Part shown: positions 44,882 through 56,259 of the stretch, piece by piece | Position numbering within the stretch: the first letter of the stretch is position 1 | Layout: every line of letters starts with the position of its first letter | Origin: Prionace glauca | Taxonomy: Eukaryota > Chordata > Chondrichthyes > Carcharhiniformes > Carcharhinidae | DNA length: 64,000 nt | Assembly: GCA_037974335.1 (NCBI GenBank) | Contig: CM075760.1 | Span: 69,995,627 to 70,059,626 of the forward strand | Direction: 5' to 3' | Made by a program: the position numbers and the translations under genes | Notes under the pieces: model-generated | Told to the model about the DNA's origin: nothing | What the model saw: only the letters and a program-made list of their open reading frames with translations | Database searches by the model: none

Positions 44882-45186
44882 GTGTCCAGTCGGATGTTGT
44901 GTTGACCCAGCCAGAGGCAGCGACCGAGGCTCCCGGAGGCTCCCTGAAACTGACCTGTAAAACCAGCGGGTTCGATTTTAGCAGCTACGATATGTTCTGG
45001 ATCCGACAGGTTCCCGGACAGGGCCTGGAGTGGCTGGTTTGGTACTATACTTCATCCAGCAACAACTACGCCCCATCAATTAAGGGTCGGTTTACTGCGT
45101 CCAAAGACACTTCAAACAACATCTTCTCTTTGGACATGAGGAGCCTGAAGATTGAAGACACGGCCATCTATTACTGTGCCAGAGAC
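44882..45186 (+). CDS. VH segment (germline, intact), cluster 2
   Basis: Variable region of an IgM heavy chain. The acceptor TATTTTTACAG precedes 44,882. After GVQS the mature V begins [16 protein letters not shown]. Framework cysteines lie in LKLTCKTSG and AIYYCARD. Trp occurs in [17 protein letters not shown]1 is around [11 protein letters not shown]2 around YYTSSSN, and FR3 is [18 protein letters not shown]. This is a classic shark VH framework. The frame is open to the RSS heptamer at 45,187, so the gene is germline (not pre-joined) and looks functional. Codons continuing past 45,186 are RSS, not protein. Confidence 0.96.
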
Positions 45187-45225
45187 CACAGCGAGAGGAT
45201 CCAGGGCTGCCCCCGGACAAGAACA
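45187..45225 (+). other. VH recombination signal, 23-bp spacer
   Basis: Heptamer CACAGCG (45,187-45,193), 23-bp spacer (45,194-45,216), nonamer ACAAGAACA (45,217-45,225). The heptamer departs from CACAGTG at position 6 and the nonamer from ACAAAAACC at two places, but the first CAC and the spacer length fit a usable signal. Confidence 0.88.
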
Positions 45226-45454
45226 GCCCGAGAGGGGATTCCGCAACTTCCATCTTAACCTGAAGGTCAGTATCTGTTCTCAATGCAATATGATCGAGGG
45301 TGGTCAGAAACAAACTATAATCGCGTTAAAAAAAAGTAACACAGAATGTATTTAACGGTAAAACTTCCCAAACTCACCCATATAACTGGTGAGCTTTTCA
45401 CTGACTTTATATTCATTGTACTGTCGGCAAGTACCACACACGATATATTACTCT

Positions 45455-45645
45455 TGTTAATATTTCTGATAGATTGTGTTGTATAAACAGTTGCCTACAT
45501 TTTACATGAGATATATGACTCTGTTTAATATTTCTGATAGATTGTGTTGTATAAACAGTTGCCTACATTTTACATGAGATATATGACTCTTGTTAATATT
45601 TCTGATAGATTGTGTTGTATAAACAGTTGCCTACATTTTACATTG
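45455..45645 (+). repeat. 68-bp tandem repeat, three copies, between VH and D1
   Basis: Three near-identical units that contain TTAATATTTCTGATAGATTG and AAACAGTTGCCTACATTTTA. It lies 60 bp before the D1 signal. Non-coding. Confidence 0.92.
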
Positions 45646-45707
45646 GAGCGAAATTAATGGTCCATTTCAAGTGAATATTGAACAGCAGGACTGAACAGAG
45701 TGAGTGC

Positions 45708-45790
45708 AGTTTTTGTATGGGTGTGTGTCACTGTGATACTATAGCAGTGGATCACAGTGCTGAGAAAAGCGCCATCCTCATACAAAAACC
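45708..45790 (+). other. D1 segment with 12- and 22-bp signals
   Basis: 5' signal: nonamer AGTTTTTGT (45,708-45,716), 12-bp spacer, heptamer CACTGTG (45,729-45,735). D1 is 17 bp, ATACTATAGCAGTGGAT (45,736-45,752); one frame gives YYSSG. 3' signal: heptamer CACAGTG (45,753-45,759), 22-bp spacer, nonamer ACAAAAACC (45,782-45,790). The 12/22 layout is that of shark D1 and allows V(23)-to-D1(12) and D1(22)-to-D2(12) joining. Confidence 0.95.
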
Positions 45791-46099
45791 TCAGAAAAGG
45801 ACGTTGCTTAACTTTGTGACCAATGCCATTGCCGAATGCCAAAGTAAATGAGGCTTCAACAAAATAATACTTAGAAACAGCATTGTTTTTTTTTAAGATG
45901 TAAAATGCTTCAATTTTATTGTTATTGATTTACACGCTGAATGTGCACAGAGAGTGTAAAAGTTTCTAACCCCCTTTATCAATATCAGGATCAGTAAAAA
46001 TTGAAATATTTCACTGAGTCACCCTTAACGAGCTGGAAACAGGCTTTTGAAATAGCAGTGAAATTAACTGTCTGTATTTTATAGTTAACAGTCCGCCTC

Positions 46100-46168
46100 A
46101 GTATTTGTCATGCTGTGTCTCACTGTGATAACTGGAATGGCACAGCAGTTACTGTCAATACAAAAACC
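46100..46168 (+). other. D2 segment with two 12-bp signals
   Basis: 5' signal: nonamer AGTATTTGT (46,100-46,108), 12-bp spacer, heptamer CACTGTG (46,121-46,127). D2 is 13 bp, ATAACTGGAATGG (46,128-46,140); one frame gives NWNG. 3' signal: heptamer CACAGCA (46,141-46,147), 12-bp spacer, nonamer ACAAAAACC (46,160-46,168). The 12/12 layout is that of shark D2. Confidence 0.95.
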
Positions 46169-46493
46169 CCTCAGCACTGATTGACTGAAACTGGATCAGT
46201 GTCACTTTTAAATCCCAACTGTAATCACAGTACAGTATTATTTATGTCCAGCACTGACCACATGACAAGAATAAACATGGAAAATCTTGATAATTACTCA
46301 ATTATCGATGTGTGTTTTCAACAACATGTTCACCTGTAACTCTGTGAAATATAAAACTTTAGGGTCATTTATGAATGTCAAATGGTATCGAGAAATACAA
46401 TTATAATTTAATGAACATTAATTGATTTTGCTTTTCCTTGGGTTTGTGGATATTTAAAATAATGGTGATTTTGTCTCTATTTTGTGCAGGGAC

Positions 46494-46532
46494 GGTTATT
46501 GTATGACACAGCCTACGGAATGTGACACTGTG
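46494..46532 (+). other. JH recombination signal, 23-bp spacer
   Basis: Nonamer GGTTATTGT (46,494-46,502), 23-bp spacer (46,503-46,525), heptamer CACTGTG (46,526-46,532). It is compatible with the 12-bp 3' signal of D2. Confidence 0.95.
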
Positions 46533-46580
46533 ACTACTTCGCTTACTGGGGACAAGGGACGATGGTGACGGTGACGACAG
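46533..46580 (+). CDS. JH segment, cluster 2
   Basis: 48 nt encoding YFAYWGQGTMVTVTT, with the conserved WGQG bulge motif and the TVTVxx strand. The donor GTAAGA is at 46,581. It ends with one base of the next codon (phase 1), which joins CG of CH1 at 58,043 to give Ala, so the J-C junction is in frame. Confidence 0.96.
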
Positions 46581-46689
46581 GTAAGAACCATCCACTTATT
46601 GAGTAACTGGTTTACATGTGTCTTTGTTTTATATTTTTATCTGTACTAATAATCCATGTGGTAACATCAATGTGAGTTTGGTGGATTCT

Positions 46690-48000
46690 CGGTTGAGAAT
46701 TGTTCCAATGTTTCCTGTGAATCTGCTGCAAAGGGGTTTTCGAATTCTGCTCTTTCTGGACAATACGTACTGCTGAGGGATTCAATCCCAAATTGTTGGG
46801 ATGTTGTGTTTATCTGTTGAGGTTACACTGTGTGGTTGGGTTAGTTTAAAATCCGAATGTCTGTTATACAATTCAGCGTTTCTGCAGCGTTTAATCTCGG
46901 TGACATCTAGTGGCTGCGGTTTGTACCATCTACTGCACAAGTGTTTGAAATTTAATCCAAAAATTTAAAAAATCTAACATTTCTATATTTATCCAGTGAA
47001 AATGTTCCACTCACTCACAATGCTGGTGCTGCTGTGCAATATTTTCTGCTTGTTCGAAACATTAATTAGTTTGGTGATGGGCGAATTGGCTGGAATTTAC
47101 ATTAAACATTTCTGTAAATGTTATATTTGATTCTGTTGAGAGTGTTTGTAGAATTGAGCTGCTTCCGCATGAAGCGGGGTTCAGTCTCTCAGTGATGCGT
47201 GTTTTTTCCTCTGGTGAGGAGATTATGAATCTGGATGACTCTAAATACGTAAAATTTGTGAATTAATTTGGTGTTTCTGCATTGTTTGAACTCAGTGACA
47301 CTGAGCTGTTACACGTTTTGTGATTGAATATGAACATTCTGCGGGTCGCAACTGCTTGATGCATGACTGCAGGGAGAAATAAAGCAGGCTTTATTGTATT
47401 TGTATGTTTAAAATCTTTAGTGATATCGGCTTACTCCACTCATTCAGAACATAGTTTGTCACTGCATTCAGATTTTGGGGTATCTGCAATGTTTAATCTC
47501 GGTGGCATTTGATGGCTGGAACTTTTACCATCCAAATGTTTAAATATGTTTGAAATATGACCCAATATGAATAAGATGTGATAAAGTTTCAACGCTAATT
47601 TGTTGGACAAATTCTACCTCCTCGCAATGCTATTGCTATTATTCTAGATTTCTGTTTAGTTTAATAATTGGTTAAGAGCTGGTTTGCTAGATTCGATATT
47701 GAGATTTATTTTGCAATGTTACATTTGATTCTGTTGAATGGATAATTGATCTGTTTTTCTGTGAAACGGATTCATTCCCTCATTGATGTGTTTTGTTGTG
47801 TTTCTGCTGAGGAGATTCTGTGGTGCAGTCACTGTGAATGTTTAAAATTTATGCTATGGTTTGGCTTTGTGGCATTATTTCTGTGTTGTTTAAATAGTGT
47901 ATAACGGTGCCATTGAGAGTTTAGATGTTTTCTGGTTGAACAGAAACAATCTTTGAGTTTGAAAATCCATGTAGGGAGAAAACAAGCAGGCTGGGGGGAA
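46690..48000 (+). repeat. Diverged tandem duplication in J-C intron (about 0.6 kb unit)
   Basis: Segments recur in order about 600 bp apart: GCGTTTAATCTCGGTGACAT (46,886) and GTTTAATCTCGGTGGCAT (47,490); CTCACAATGCTGGTGCT (47,013) and CTCGCAATGCTATTGCT (47,616); GATTCTGTTGAGAG (47,130) and GATTCTGTTGAATG (47,730); TGGTGAGGAGATT and GCTGAGGAGATT. An older third unit may precede it. Non-coding. Confidence 0.75.
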
Positions 48001-48764
48001 AGAACACCTAAAAGATATTACAGCATTTTTATAAATTTTAAATAACGCTTACAAATTCAAGTGAGTCATGACTTACAACGCTCATTCGGACACTAAGTCT
48101 TTACTGCAATCACAAACTTTCCATGAACAAGTTTAATAGTAAAATTAATGTAAATCAAAGAATTATTATTCGGTAATTTAACTCCATATTCACCACAGAG
48201 TATTTTATATTAATAATTTAGCAGTAATCCCCTTTAATAGTTCTGTTGTGTATTTCACACAATTAACATGACCAGAACATTTTCCAGACTGGAAATATTT
48301 TGTGACAATTCCAGAAGCTATTTCAATGATAACCTGCTGTTTTCACAGCCGTCCTCAGTTGAACAAGATACTTTGCATTAATCGGTACATCCCAGATTAA
48401 GTTCACATTTACTGGAATACGAGTTTTGCAGAATAATTTCCTTTTTGGAAATTTTTGTATCCGATTATTAATTTTTTTCTATGCAATTGGAACCAGATTA
48501 TCCGTTCTAAGTATTTTTTTAAATTAGATACCGAGATAATTAATTACTTTTCGCATCTCAAAATTTGTGAAATTGTTTAGTGTTGCTCAATTGTTTTTAC
48601 ATTGTTTACGCTCAGTGAAACTGAGCAGTTCTGGCGAAATGAAAATAAAATTGCCTTTGAATATTCTTGTAGGGATAAAGCAGAAAAGTTTCGGAAAATA
48701 AAATAAATATATGTTAGGGCATTTTATTCATGTTAACTAATGGTTACATATTAAAATAAAACAT

Positions 48765-49020
48765 GAATTACAATTCACTGTACCTCTGTTAGGGACATTA
48801 CACTGCCTTGAATCTGTTATATTCGAAGTCCTCATTTTCAGAAAAATAATTGCCCAGTTTTTGTGATTTGAGACAGTCAGGGAGAAATAGTTAAAAGGCA
48901 AAGGGAGTTTTAAAATGAACATCAGGTTAATTTAAATTTTTATTGATGTTTTCACTGTTGTAATTTGACCTTTGATCAATTAGAATCAAACAGTTTATAA
49001 AAATTTGACAGACTGAACAC
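48765..49020 (+). repeat. J-C intron repeat, copy 1
   Basis: Diverged partner of 50,235-50,460. Shared in order: CACTGTACCTCTGTTAGGG, TGAATCTGTTAT, CTCATTTTCAG, AGGGAGAAATAGTTAAAAG, TTATTGATGTTTTC and TTGATCAATTAGAATC. It lies 1.5 kb upstream of the partner. 49,020-50,070 is AT-rich with no gene. Confidence 0.8.
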
Positions 49021-50076
49021 AGTTTTCTGACAGATGGAATTCGCTGACACTCAAGTAAAATTGTTCAAATGATTGTGTTTGAATTGTAGTAAAGTGTCAA
49101 CAGAAACTGGCTACCGACTGACAATTAAATGCTTGAAATTCAAAAAGATTACTTTATATAAAAATAATATGATATTATAAATACTATAAAAATAATATTA
49201 GCTTAGCACTTAATAACATCATGTCTCCCATTAATGTCAAACACAGAATAAATGACAGAATGGAAGAATTCATACTAACTGAAGCTTATGTTTAATTCTT
49301 ATTAAATATTATAATGAAGAAAAGGTTGAGACTTATATTCTGCATCGTGTTTTTAGCGTTACAGAGGATTTGAATCAATTATCGTCTCTGTGTTTGCACT
49401 GTTTAATTCAGGTCTTCTTTAATTAAACAATGTGTTCAGTAATGAAGTTGTTATATGGGTGGCCTAAATTATTAAATCTAGGAAGCAGTATTATTGATTT
49501 CAAACGGCCAGGCCGTTATAGTCTGGACAAAGTCAGAAATTTGCATTTTTAACTCGTTTGTTCGTTGTAATAAGATATTTGTCGTAAAAGTGAAAAAGTA
49601 AAATATTACAATGTGATTAGATTTAAGTAAATGAATGACAGATGTTTGAATGTTTCCATTCAGTAATTTGAAATTATAGTTTAACATTGAGATTTAATTG
49701 TAACCTAATTATTTAACAATGTTGGGGGCAGAAGCACGTTTTGAATGATTGAAAACTCATTTTATTACAGAGAACAAATCAGCTGACAGGAGAACTAACT
49801 GACAATTAACAATAACTTAAAATGTAATATTAACGCTGATTAATTCAAAACAAAAGACCTTGAATATTGCACTAGCGTGCAAAATATCATCAGTCTTAGA
49901 GAATATTTAATTGTATCAAAATGAATTCAAAAACAAAACATTTCTTTACTCAGCTGTGCTCGGCTCGATAAGTTGTTTTGCCTTGATAATTTTGTTGATT
50001 ACATTTAATTAAGAAATTAGATCCAATCAGGTAACGATTTTCAATGTAAATATTTCCCGGTTTGTTTAATTCTTAG

Positions 50077-50271
50077 TGTGTCACTGTATCTCTGTTAGGG
50101 ACATTGAACTGTTACTGTGTCACTGTATCTCTGTTAGGGACATTGAACTGTTACTGTGTCACTGTATCTCTGTTAGGGACATTGAACTATTACTGTGTCA
50201 CTGTATCTCTGTTAGGGACATTGAACTATTACTGTGTCACTGTATCTCTGATAGGGACATTGAACTGTCCT
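50077..50271 (+). repeat. 39-bp tandem array, five copies
   Basis: Unit TGTGTCACTGTATCTCTGTT followed by AGGGACATTGAACTGTTAC, repeated five times with very few changes. It expands the first part of the sequence at 48,770-48,810. Because 39 is a multiple of three, open frames cross it (CHCISVRDIELLL-type), but nothing suggests translation. Confidence 0.95.
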
Positions 50272-50460
50272 GAATCTGTTATTTTTGCTCATTTTCAGCG
50301 AAATTACATTTTTACACAATTTTCGCGAAGTGATACAGGCAGAGAGAAATAATTAAAAGTCGAGAGGAGTTCTGAATACCCATTTAATTTGAAATAGGTT
50401 ATTGATTTTCTGTTGTAACTTGACTATTGATCAATGAGAATCCAACAGTTTGAAATTGAC
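50235..50460 (+). repeat. J-C intron repeat, copy 2
   Basis: Partner of 48,765-49,020, joined to the end of the 39-bp array. It includes CCTGAATCTGTTATTTTTGC, AGAGAGAAATAATTAAAAG and TTGATCAATGAGAATCCAAC. 50,460-50,960 shows nothing recognisable. Confidence 0.8.
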
Positions 50461-50959
50461 AGATTGAACAGATCTTTCTGCTGGGAACTCGACTGTTGAA
50501 CTGTTTGTGTCTGTTCTGTTTCAGGGCGTGTGGTCACTGTGTTGGGACCAGGAATCTCCCTGACTGGTTATAAATCTTTTGATTCCTTCTCCTGTCCTGC
50601 AGGAAGTGAAATTTGATTTATTTCTTCAATGCACTTGTATCTGTGGGAAATGTGACTGTTTGACTCGGTGTCTCAGAAATTAAGTCCCTGAAGCATATTG
50701 TGTCTATCAGAGAAGCAGAAACATCAGACTTTAGAGGGAGAATTGGGTGATTTTTAAGCAGTGATGTACCGGCCTTGGGAATGTTCGATGAACAAATACA
50801 AAGTGAGATTTACTATATTGTGCTCCGTAATACAGCAGCCCCTGAACTGTTTAGTTTGACAGTTGAAGGGTCACATTCACCTGCATATTATTTTTAATCT
50901 TCTAAAGGCATTTTAGAGACATTTGCTCGGCCAGAATTTATAATCTCATTGTTCCTTCA

Positions 50960-51330
50960 CAAAGTATTGATATGAAGCATCCTTGAACAACTGCAGACAT
51001 CCGCCCTGCTGTTAGGCAGGGAGTTCCAGGATTTTGACCCAGCGATTATGAATGAATTGAGAAATTGTTTCAGGTCAGGATGGTGTGTGTTTTGGAGGGG
51101 AGTTTACAGGTTATAGTGTTTCAGATGTGGCTGCTGCCCTTGTCCTGTTAGGATGTAAAGGCAGCGGGTTTGGACAGTGTAATCTATGGAGCCTTGGTGA
51201 ATTGCTGCAGTGCATGTTGTATATAATGCACACAGTGCTGACACTGCTTGTTAGTGATGGAGAGAGTGAATAGGGTGAATGAGGGGCCGGGTAATCTTGT
51301 GGGTGGCTTTGCCCTGGATTGTGTCAGATT
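50960..51330 (+). repeat. Dispersed repeat in J-C intron
   Basis: GGCAGGGAGTTCCAGGATTT, TGACCCAGCGATTATGAATG, CTGCTGCCCTTGTCCTGTTA, GGAGCCTTGGTGAATTGCTG and GCTTTGCCCTGGATTGTGTC. It belongs with the fragments at 40,815-41,050 and 32,456-32,875, which look like other parts of one long element. No intact frame. Confidence 0.65.
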
Positions 51331-51534
51331 GCGTGAGGATTTACAAGTTTCTCTCATTGAGGAAAGAGGAAATTATTTAATTGAGACTGACTTGTGAAAG
51401 ATTTAAATGTTTTTCCAACACTTGCCCCACAGTCCGTGTTGTGCTCGCTTGTCACTCCCACTTACTGTGCGAGTAGGTGAGTATGTGTGGAGTGAGGGTG
51501 CTTTTCCAGACTGAATCAGCCAGATAGAGACTTA

Positions 51535-52380
51535 CACACATCACACACTCTCACACACATAAATACACACAGAGAGACGCTCATATTCTCTCACACATAC
51601 ACACGCACACTTACTTTCTCTCTCATACGATATCTCACACACATTCTCTTTCTCTCACGGTCTACATACTCTGTCTCAAATACAAATCCAGACACACTCT
51701 CTCTCTCTCAATCAGTCTCTCACATCTCATACACAAAAACACTCACACACACACAACTCCACACACATTCTCTCTTACACGCAGACACATACACACACAT
51801 AAGCATAGTCTCACGCCCTCACACACGCACTCACTCTCCCAAAGTCTGTCACACACGCTCAAGTTGTCTCACATTTATTCACACACACTCTCTCACAATT
51901 CCTTTTGCACACGCATCTCTCTCTCTCACACACACAGATATTTCTATCTCTGTTGCACAGACTATCTCACACCTGTACATTCTTGCTGTCACACACTAAC
52001 TCTCTCACACTCTCTCACACACATAGACCTATGCACACACTCTAACTTACACACAGACACAGTCTCTCTCACAAGCACAGTGTCACGCAAACATTCTCTG
52101 TCACACACACACACAAACACACACTTTGCTTCTATCACCCACGCACATTGCACACATCTTTCTCACTCACACACAATCCCACACACACATGAACAGTATA
52201 TTTGCTTTCTAGTAGGCACACTGCCCCCTCTTGCAAACGCAGCCCACTGTCTCACACATGTGCAAACACAGTCTGTCACACACAGGCACCTTCACACACA
52301 CATTCACCCCTCTCTCTATCAAACACACACCCAAACACCCTCTCACACACTTTCCACCTCACATACGTCAGAGAGACTGT
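51535..52380 (+). repeat. CACA/CTCTCACA-rich simple-sequence block
   Basis: Interrupted repeats of CTCTCACACACA type over about 0.85 kb in the J-C intron. The open frames here are low-complexity artefacts. Confidence 0.9.
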
Positions 52381-52384
52381 CATT

Positions 52385-52710
52385 TACATCATAGAATAGA
52401 ATCACGAGATCCTACAGTACAGAAGGAGGCCATTCAGCCCATCGAGTCCGCATCAACAGGAATTCCACCAAAGCCCTATCCCCATAACCACATGTGTTTA
52501 CTCTAACTAGACCTCCTGAACCTAAGGGGCAATTCCGCACGGCCACTCCCCTGAACCCAAACGTCTTTGGACTGTGGAAGGAAACAGGAGCATCCGAAGC
52601 AAACCCAAGCAGACACGGGGTGAACTTACTAACTCCATACACAATGACTCATATCGGGAATTGAACTGTGAGGCAGCAGCGTTAATCACTGTGCCGCCTC
52701 GGCCACCCCC
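52385..52710 (-). mobile_element. tRNA-derived SINE, antisense, nearly complete
   Basis: Starts at the reversed 3' end (ATAGAATCACGAGATCCTAC, AGGCCATTCAGCCCATCGAG), continues through GGACTGTGGAAGGAAACAGG, and ends at the reversed head (CGGGAATTGAACTGTGAGGC, ATCACTGTGCCGCC). Same family as 35,095-35,400. 52,710-53,230 holds no recognisable gene. Confidence 0.85.
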
Positions 52711-53239
52711 TCCCCTCTCCCCCGGTAACATTTGAATGAGGGTGGGATCGAGGAGCCCGAGTAAAACTCATGTGAATAAGTTTCAGCTGGAAATTCTTCT
52801 CTGTTTGGAGTCATATTTAGCACAAAGCAAGATGGTGATGGTTGTTGGAGGTCAAACATCTAAGCTGAGAAATCACTGCAGGAGTTCGGCAGGGGACTGT
52901 TCTGGGACCAACAATCTTCTATTGCTTCATCAATGACACATTCCATCCAACATGAGGTCAGAAGTAGGGATTTCCATGTGTTACACAAAGACACAAAGAC
53001 ACAATCAATAAGAAGGGATCTGGCTGAGACTAAGTCCGCCTGGCTCCCCAATACTGGTGTAAACTTGCTGTTTGAGTCCTGTGTGACCCTAGTTTTGCTG
53101 GAAGCTTCCCTTCCAGCTCCCTCAGTCTGTCTATTTGTTCACTGATCCGTGTTTCTGAAAGAAAGGCCCCGACATTAAAGCAGCTGCCCGGTGATCTACA
53201 CTGATTCCTGACTTTACACAGCCCTGTTACTGAAAGCTG

Positions 53240-56200
53240 ATCAATGGAGAGAATCGGGAAAAGATCAATGGAGAGGGAGAGGAGGAGGTGGCTCACTGAC
53301 TCTCTCACCCTCACCCTCACTGACTCACTCACCCTCAATCTCTCCTCCTCACTCAAATAACTTCACTCACTCACCCTCAATCTCTCATCCTCACTCAAAT
53401 AACTTCACTCACTCACCCTCACTTACCCACCTTTACTCACTGACACACTCTCTCTCACTCACCCTCAATCTCTCATCCTCACTCAAATAACTTCACTCAC
53501 TCACCCTCAATCTCTCATCCTCACTCAAACAACTTCACTCACTCACCCTCAATCTCTCATCCTCACTCAAACAACTTCACTCACTCACCCTCAATCTCTC
53601 ATCCTCACTCAAACAACTTCACTCACTCACCCTCACTTACCCACCTTCCCTCACTGACACACTCTCACTCACTCACCCTCATTCACTCACCCTCAATCTC
53701 TCGTCCTCACTCAAATAACTTCACTCACTCACCCTCAATCTCTCATCCTCACTCAAACAACTTCACTCACTCACCCTCACTTAATCACCTTCCCTCACTG
53801 ACACACTCTCACTCACTCACCCTCATTCACTCACCCTCAATCTCTCATCCTCACTCAAATAACTTCACTCACTCACCCTCAATCTCTCATCCTCACTCAA
53901 ACAACTTCACTCACTCACCCTCACTTACCCACCTTCCCTCACTGACACACTCTCACCCACTCACCCTCATTCACTCACCCTCAATCTCTCGTCCTCACTC
54001 AAATAACTTCACTCACTCACCCTCAATCTCTCATCCTCACTCAAACAACTTCACTCACTCACCCTCACTTACCCACCTTCCCTGACTGACACACTCTCAC
54101 TCACTCACCCTCATTCACCCCTCAATCTCTCATCCTCACTCAAAGAACTTCACTCACTCACCCTCATTTAATCACCTTCCCTCACTGACACACACTCTCT
54201 CACTCACTCACCCTCATATGTAGAGAATCGGGAAAAGATCTATGTAGAGGGAGAGGAGGAGGTGGCTCATTGACTCTCTCACCCTCACCCACACTTACTC
54301 ACCCACCCTCAATCTCTCATCCTCACTCAAATAACTTCACTCACTCACCCTCAATCTCTCATCCTCACTCAAATAACTTCACTCACTCACCCTCACTTAC
54401 CCACCTTCCTTCACTGACACACTCTCTCTCACTCACTCACTCTCATTCACTCACCCTCAATCTCTCATCCTCACTCAAAGATCTTCACTCACTCACCTTA
54501 TCTTACCTACCTTCCCTCTCTGGCACACTCTCTCACTCAGTCTCCCTCATTCACTCACCCTCACTCACTCATCCACAATCACTCACCCTTACTTACTCAT
54601 TTTCATTCACGCTTACTCACTCGCCCTCGCTCACTCACCCTTGCTCACTCATCCACCCTCCCACACACTCCCTCACACTCACTCATCCGCACTCACTCAC
54701 CCTTACTCACTCACCCTTACTCACACATTCTCAACCGCCCTCACGCACTGACCCTCACGCACCCGCCCTCACACACTCGCCCTCACACACCCGCCCTCAC
54801 ACACTCGCCCTCACACACTCGCCCTCACACACTCGCCCTCACACACTCGCCCTCACACACTCGCCCTCACACACTCAATGATCCTGTTTCACCCTGAGTC
54901 ACTCACCCTCACACACTCGCTCACTCACTCACCATGTTCGCTCACTCACTCTCACCCATCCTCACTCACTCACCCATTCAACTTCACTCGTTCACTCAAA
55001 CACACGCCCTGACTCACTCATCCTCACGCCCTCACACACTCATTATCTCACTCAATCTCATCCATCCTCACTCACTCACTCACCCACACTCACCCACAAG
55101 CACTCATTCAACCTCACTCGTTCAACCTCAATCACACACCCTGCCTCACTCATTCTCACACCGTCACTGACTCATTCATATTCACTCACTCTCACAACCT
55201 CAGTCACGCAACCACATTCACTCACTCACTCACATTCACTCACCCTCACGCACTCACCCTCACGCGCCCTCATTAACTCACTGTCACTGAGCCACCCACA
55301 CTCATCCACCATCACTCACTCAACCTCACTCACTAAACCTCACTCACTGACTTAGACCCTCAGTCAGTCACTATCATTCATACTCACCTTCATTCACTCA
55401 TCCCACTAATCCACCCTGACTCACCCTGTCTCAATCACTCTCACTCACTCATTCCACTAATCCACCCTCACTCACCCAGTCTCACTCACTCTCACTCACC
55501 CTCACTCACTCACCCCATTCTCTCAGACTCACTCACTCACCCCACTTACCCACCCTCACTCATCCAGTCTCACTCACTCTCGCTCACACTCACTTACCTA
55601 CCCTCCCTCAATCACCCAGACTCACCCCCACAGACTCAAGCTCAATGACCCTCTCTCTGTCTCTCTCTCACTTACGCCACCTCACCCACTCAAACTCACG
55701 CACCGACCTTCACTCACATACCCTCACATACTCATAATCACTCAACATCACGCACCCTAACCCACAAATCCTCAGTCACTCATCCTCATTCAAACACCTT
55801 CACTCACTCACCCTCACTCTCCCACTCATCCACATTCATTCTCCCTCACACACCACCCTCAATAACACACTCTGACTCACTCACTCTCACCCCTGACTTA
55901 CACAGTTACATTCACTCCCTCATCCTCATTCAATCAATCTCACTCACTTTCACTCACCCACCTCCACTAACCTTCAACATCCTCACTCACACTCCCTCAT
56001 TCTTTCAATCTTGCTTACCTACACTCATCCAGCCACCTTCGCTCACATTCAGCCACCTTCACTCACACACCCTCATTTACTCACGCTCTCTCACCCTCAC
56101 CCACACTTACTCACCCTCAATCACTCATCCTCACTCAAAGAACTTCACTCACTCACCCTCACTTACCCACCTTCCTTCACACATCACTCATCCACTCTGA

Positions 56201-56250
56201 CTCATCTAATCACTCACCCTCACACACTCACATTCTCTCACTCACACTCA
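53240..56250 (+). repeat. CTCACTCAC-type pyrimidine-rich tandem array
   Basis: About 3 kb of C/T/A repeats on the coding strand. The first part has a 42-bp unit (CCCTCAATCTCTCATCCTCA, then CTCAAATAACTTCACTCACTCA) within a looser unit of about 143 bp. A larger step of about 975 bp is marked by GAGAATCGGGAAAAGATC at 53,250 and 54,224. Later parts are simpler (CTCACACACTCGCC, 54,770-54,870). Non-coding; in the J-C intron. Confidence 0.93.
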
Positions 56251-56259
56251 CTGAATCTG

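Noticed and set aside
45187-45258. V frame continuing for 24 codons past the framework 3 Cys
   Set aside because: The extension is the RSS and its flank; a heptamer, 23-bp spacer and nonamer can be placed exactly, so it is not a germline-joined VDJ.
50077-50271. RSS-like CACTGTA motifs as extra D segments
   Set aside because: CACTGTA lacks a nonamer at 12 or 23 bp and recurs only because of the 39-bp array.
54270-54881. 203-codon Ser/His/Leu/Pro-rich open frame
   Set aside because: Produced by the CTCACTCAC array; repetitive and low complexity, inside the J-C intron.
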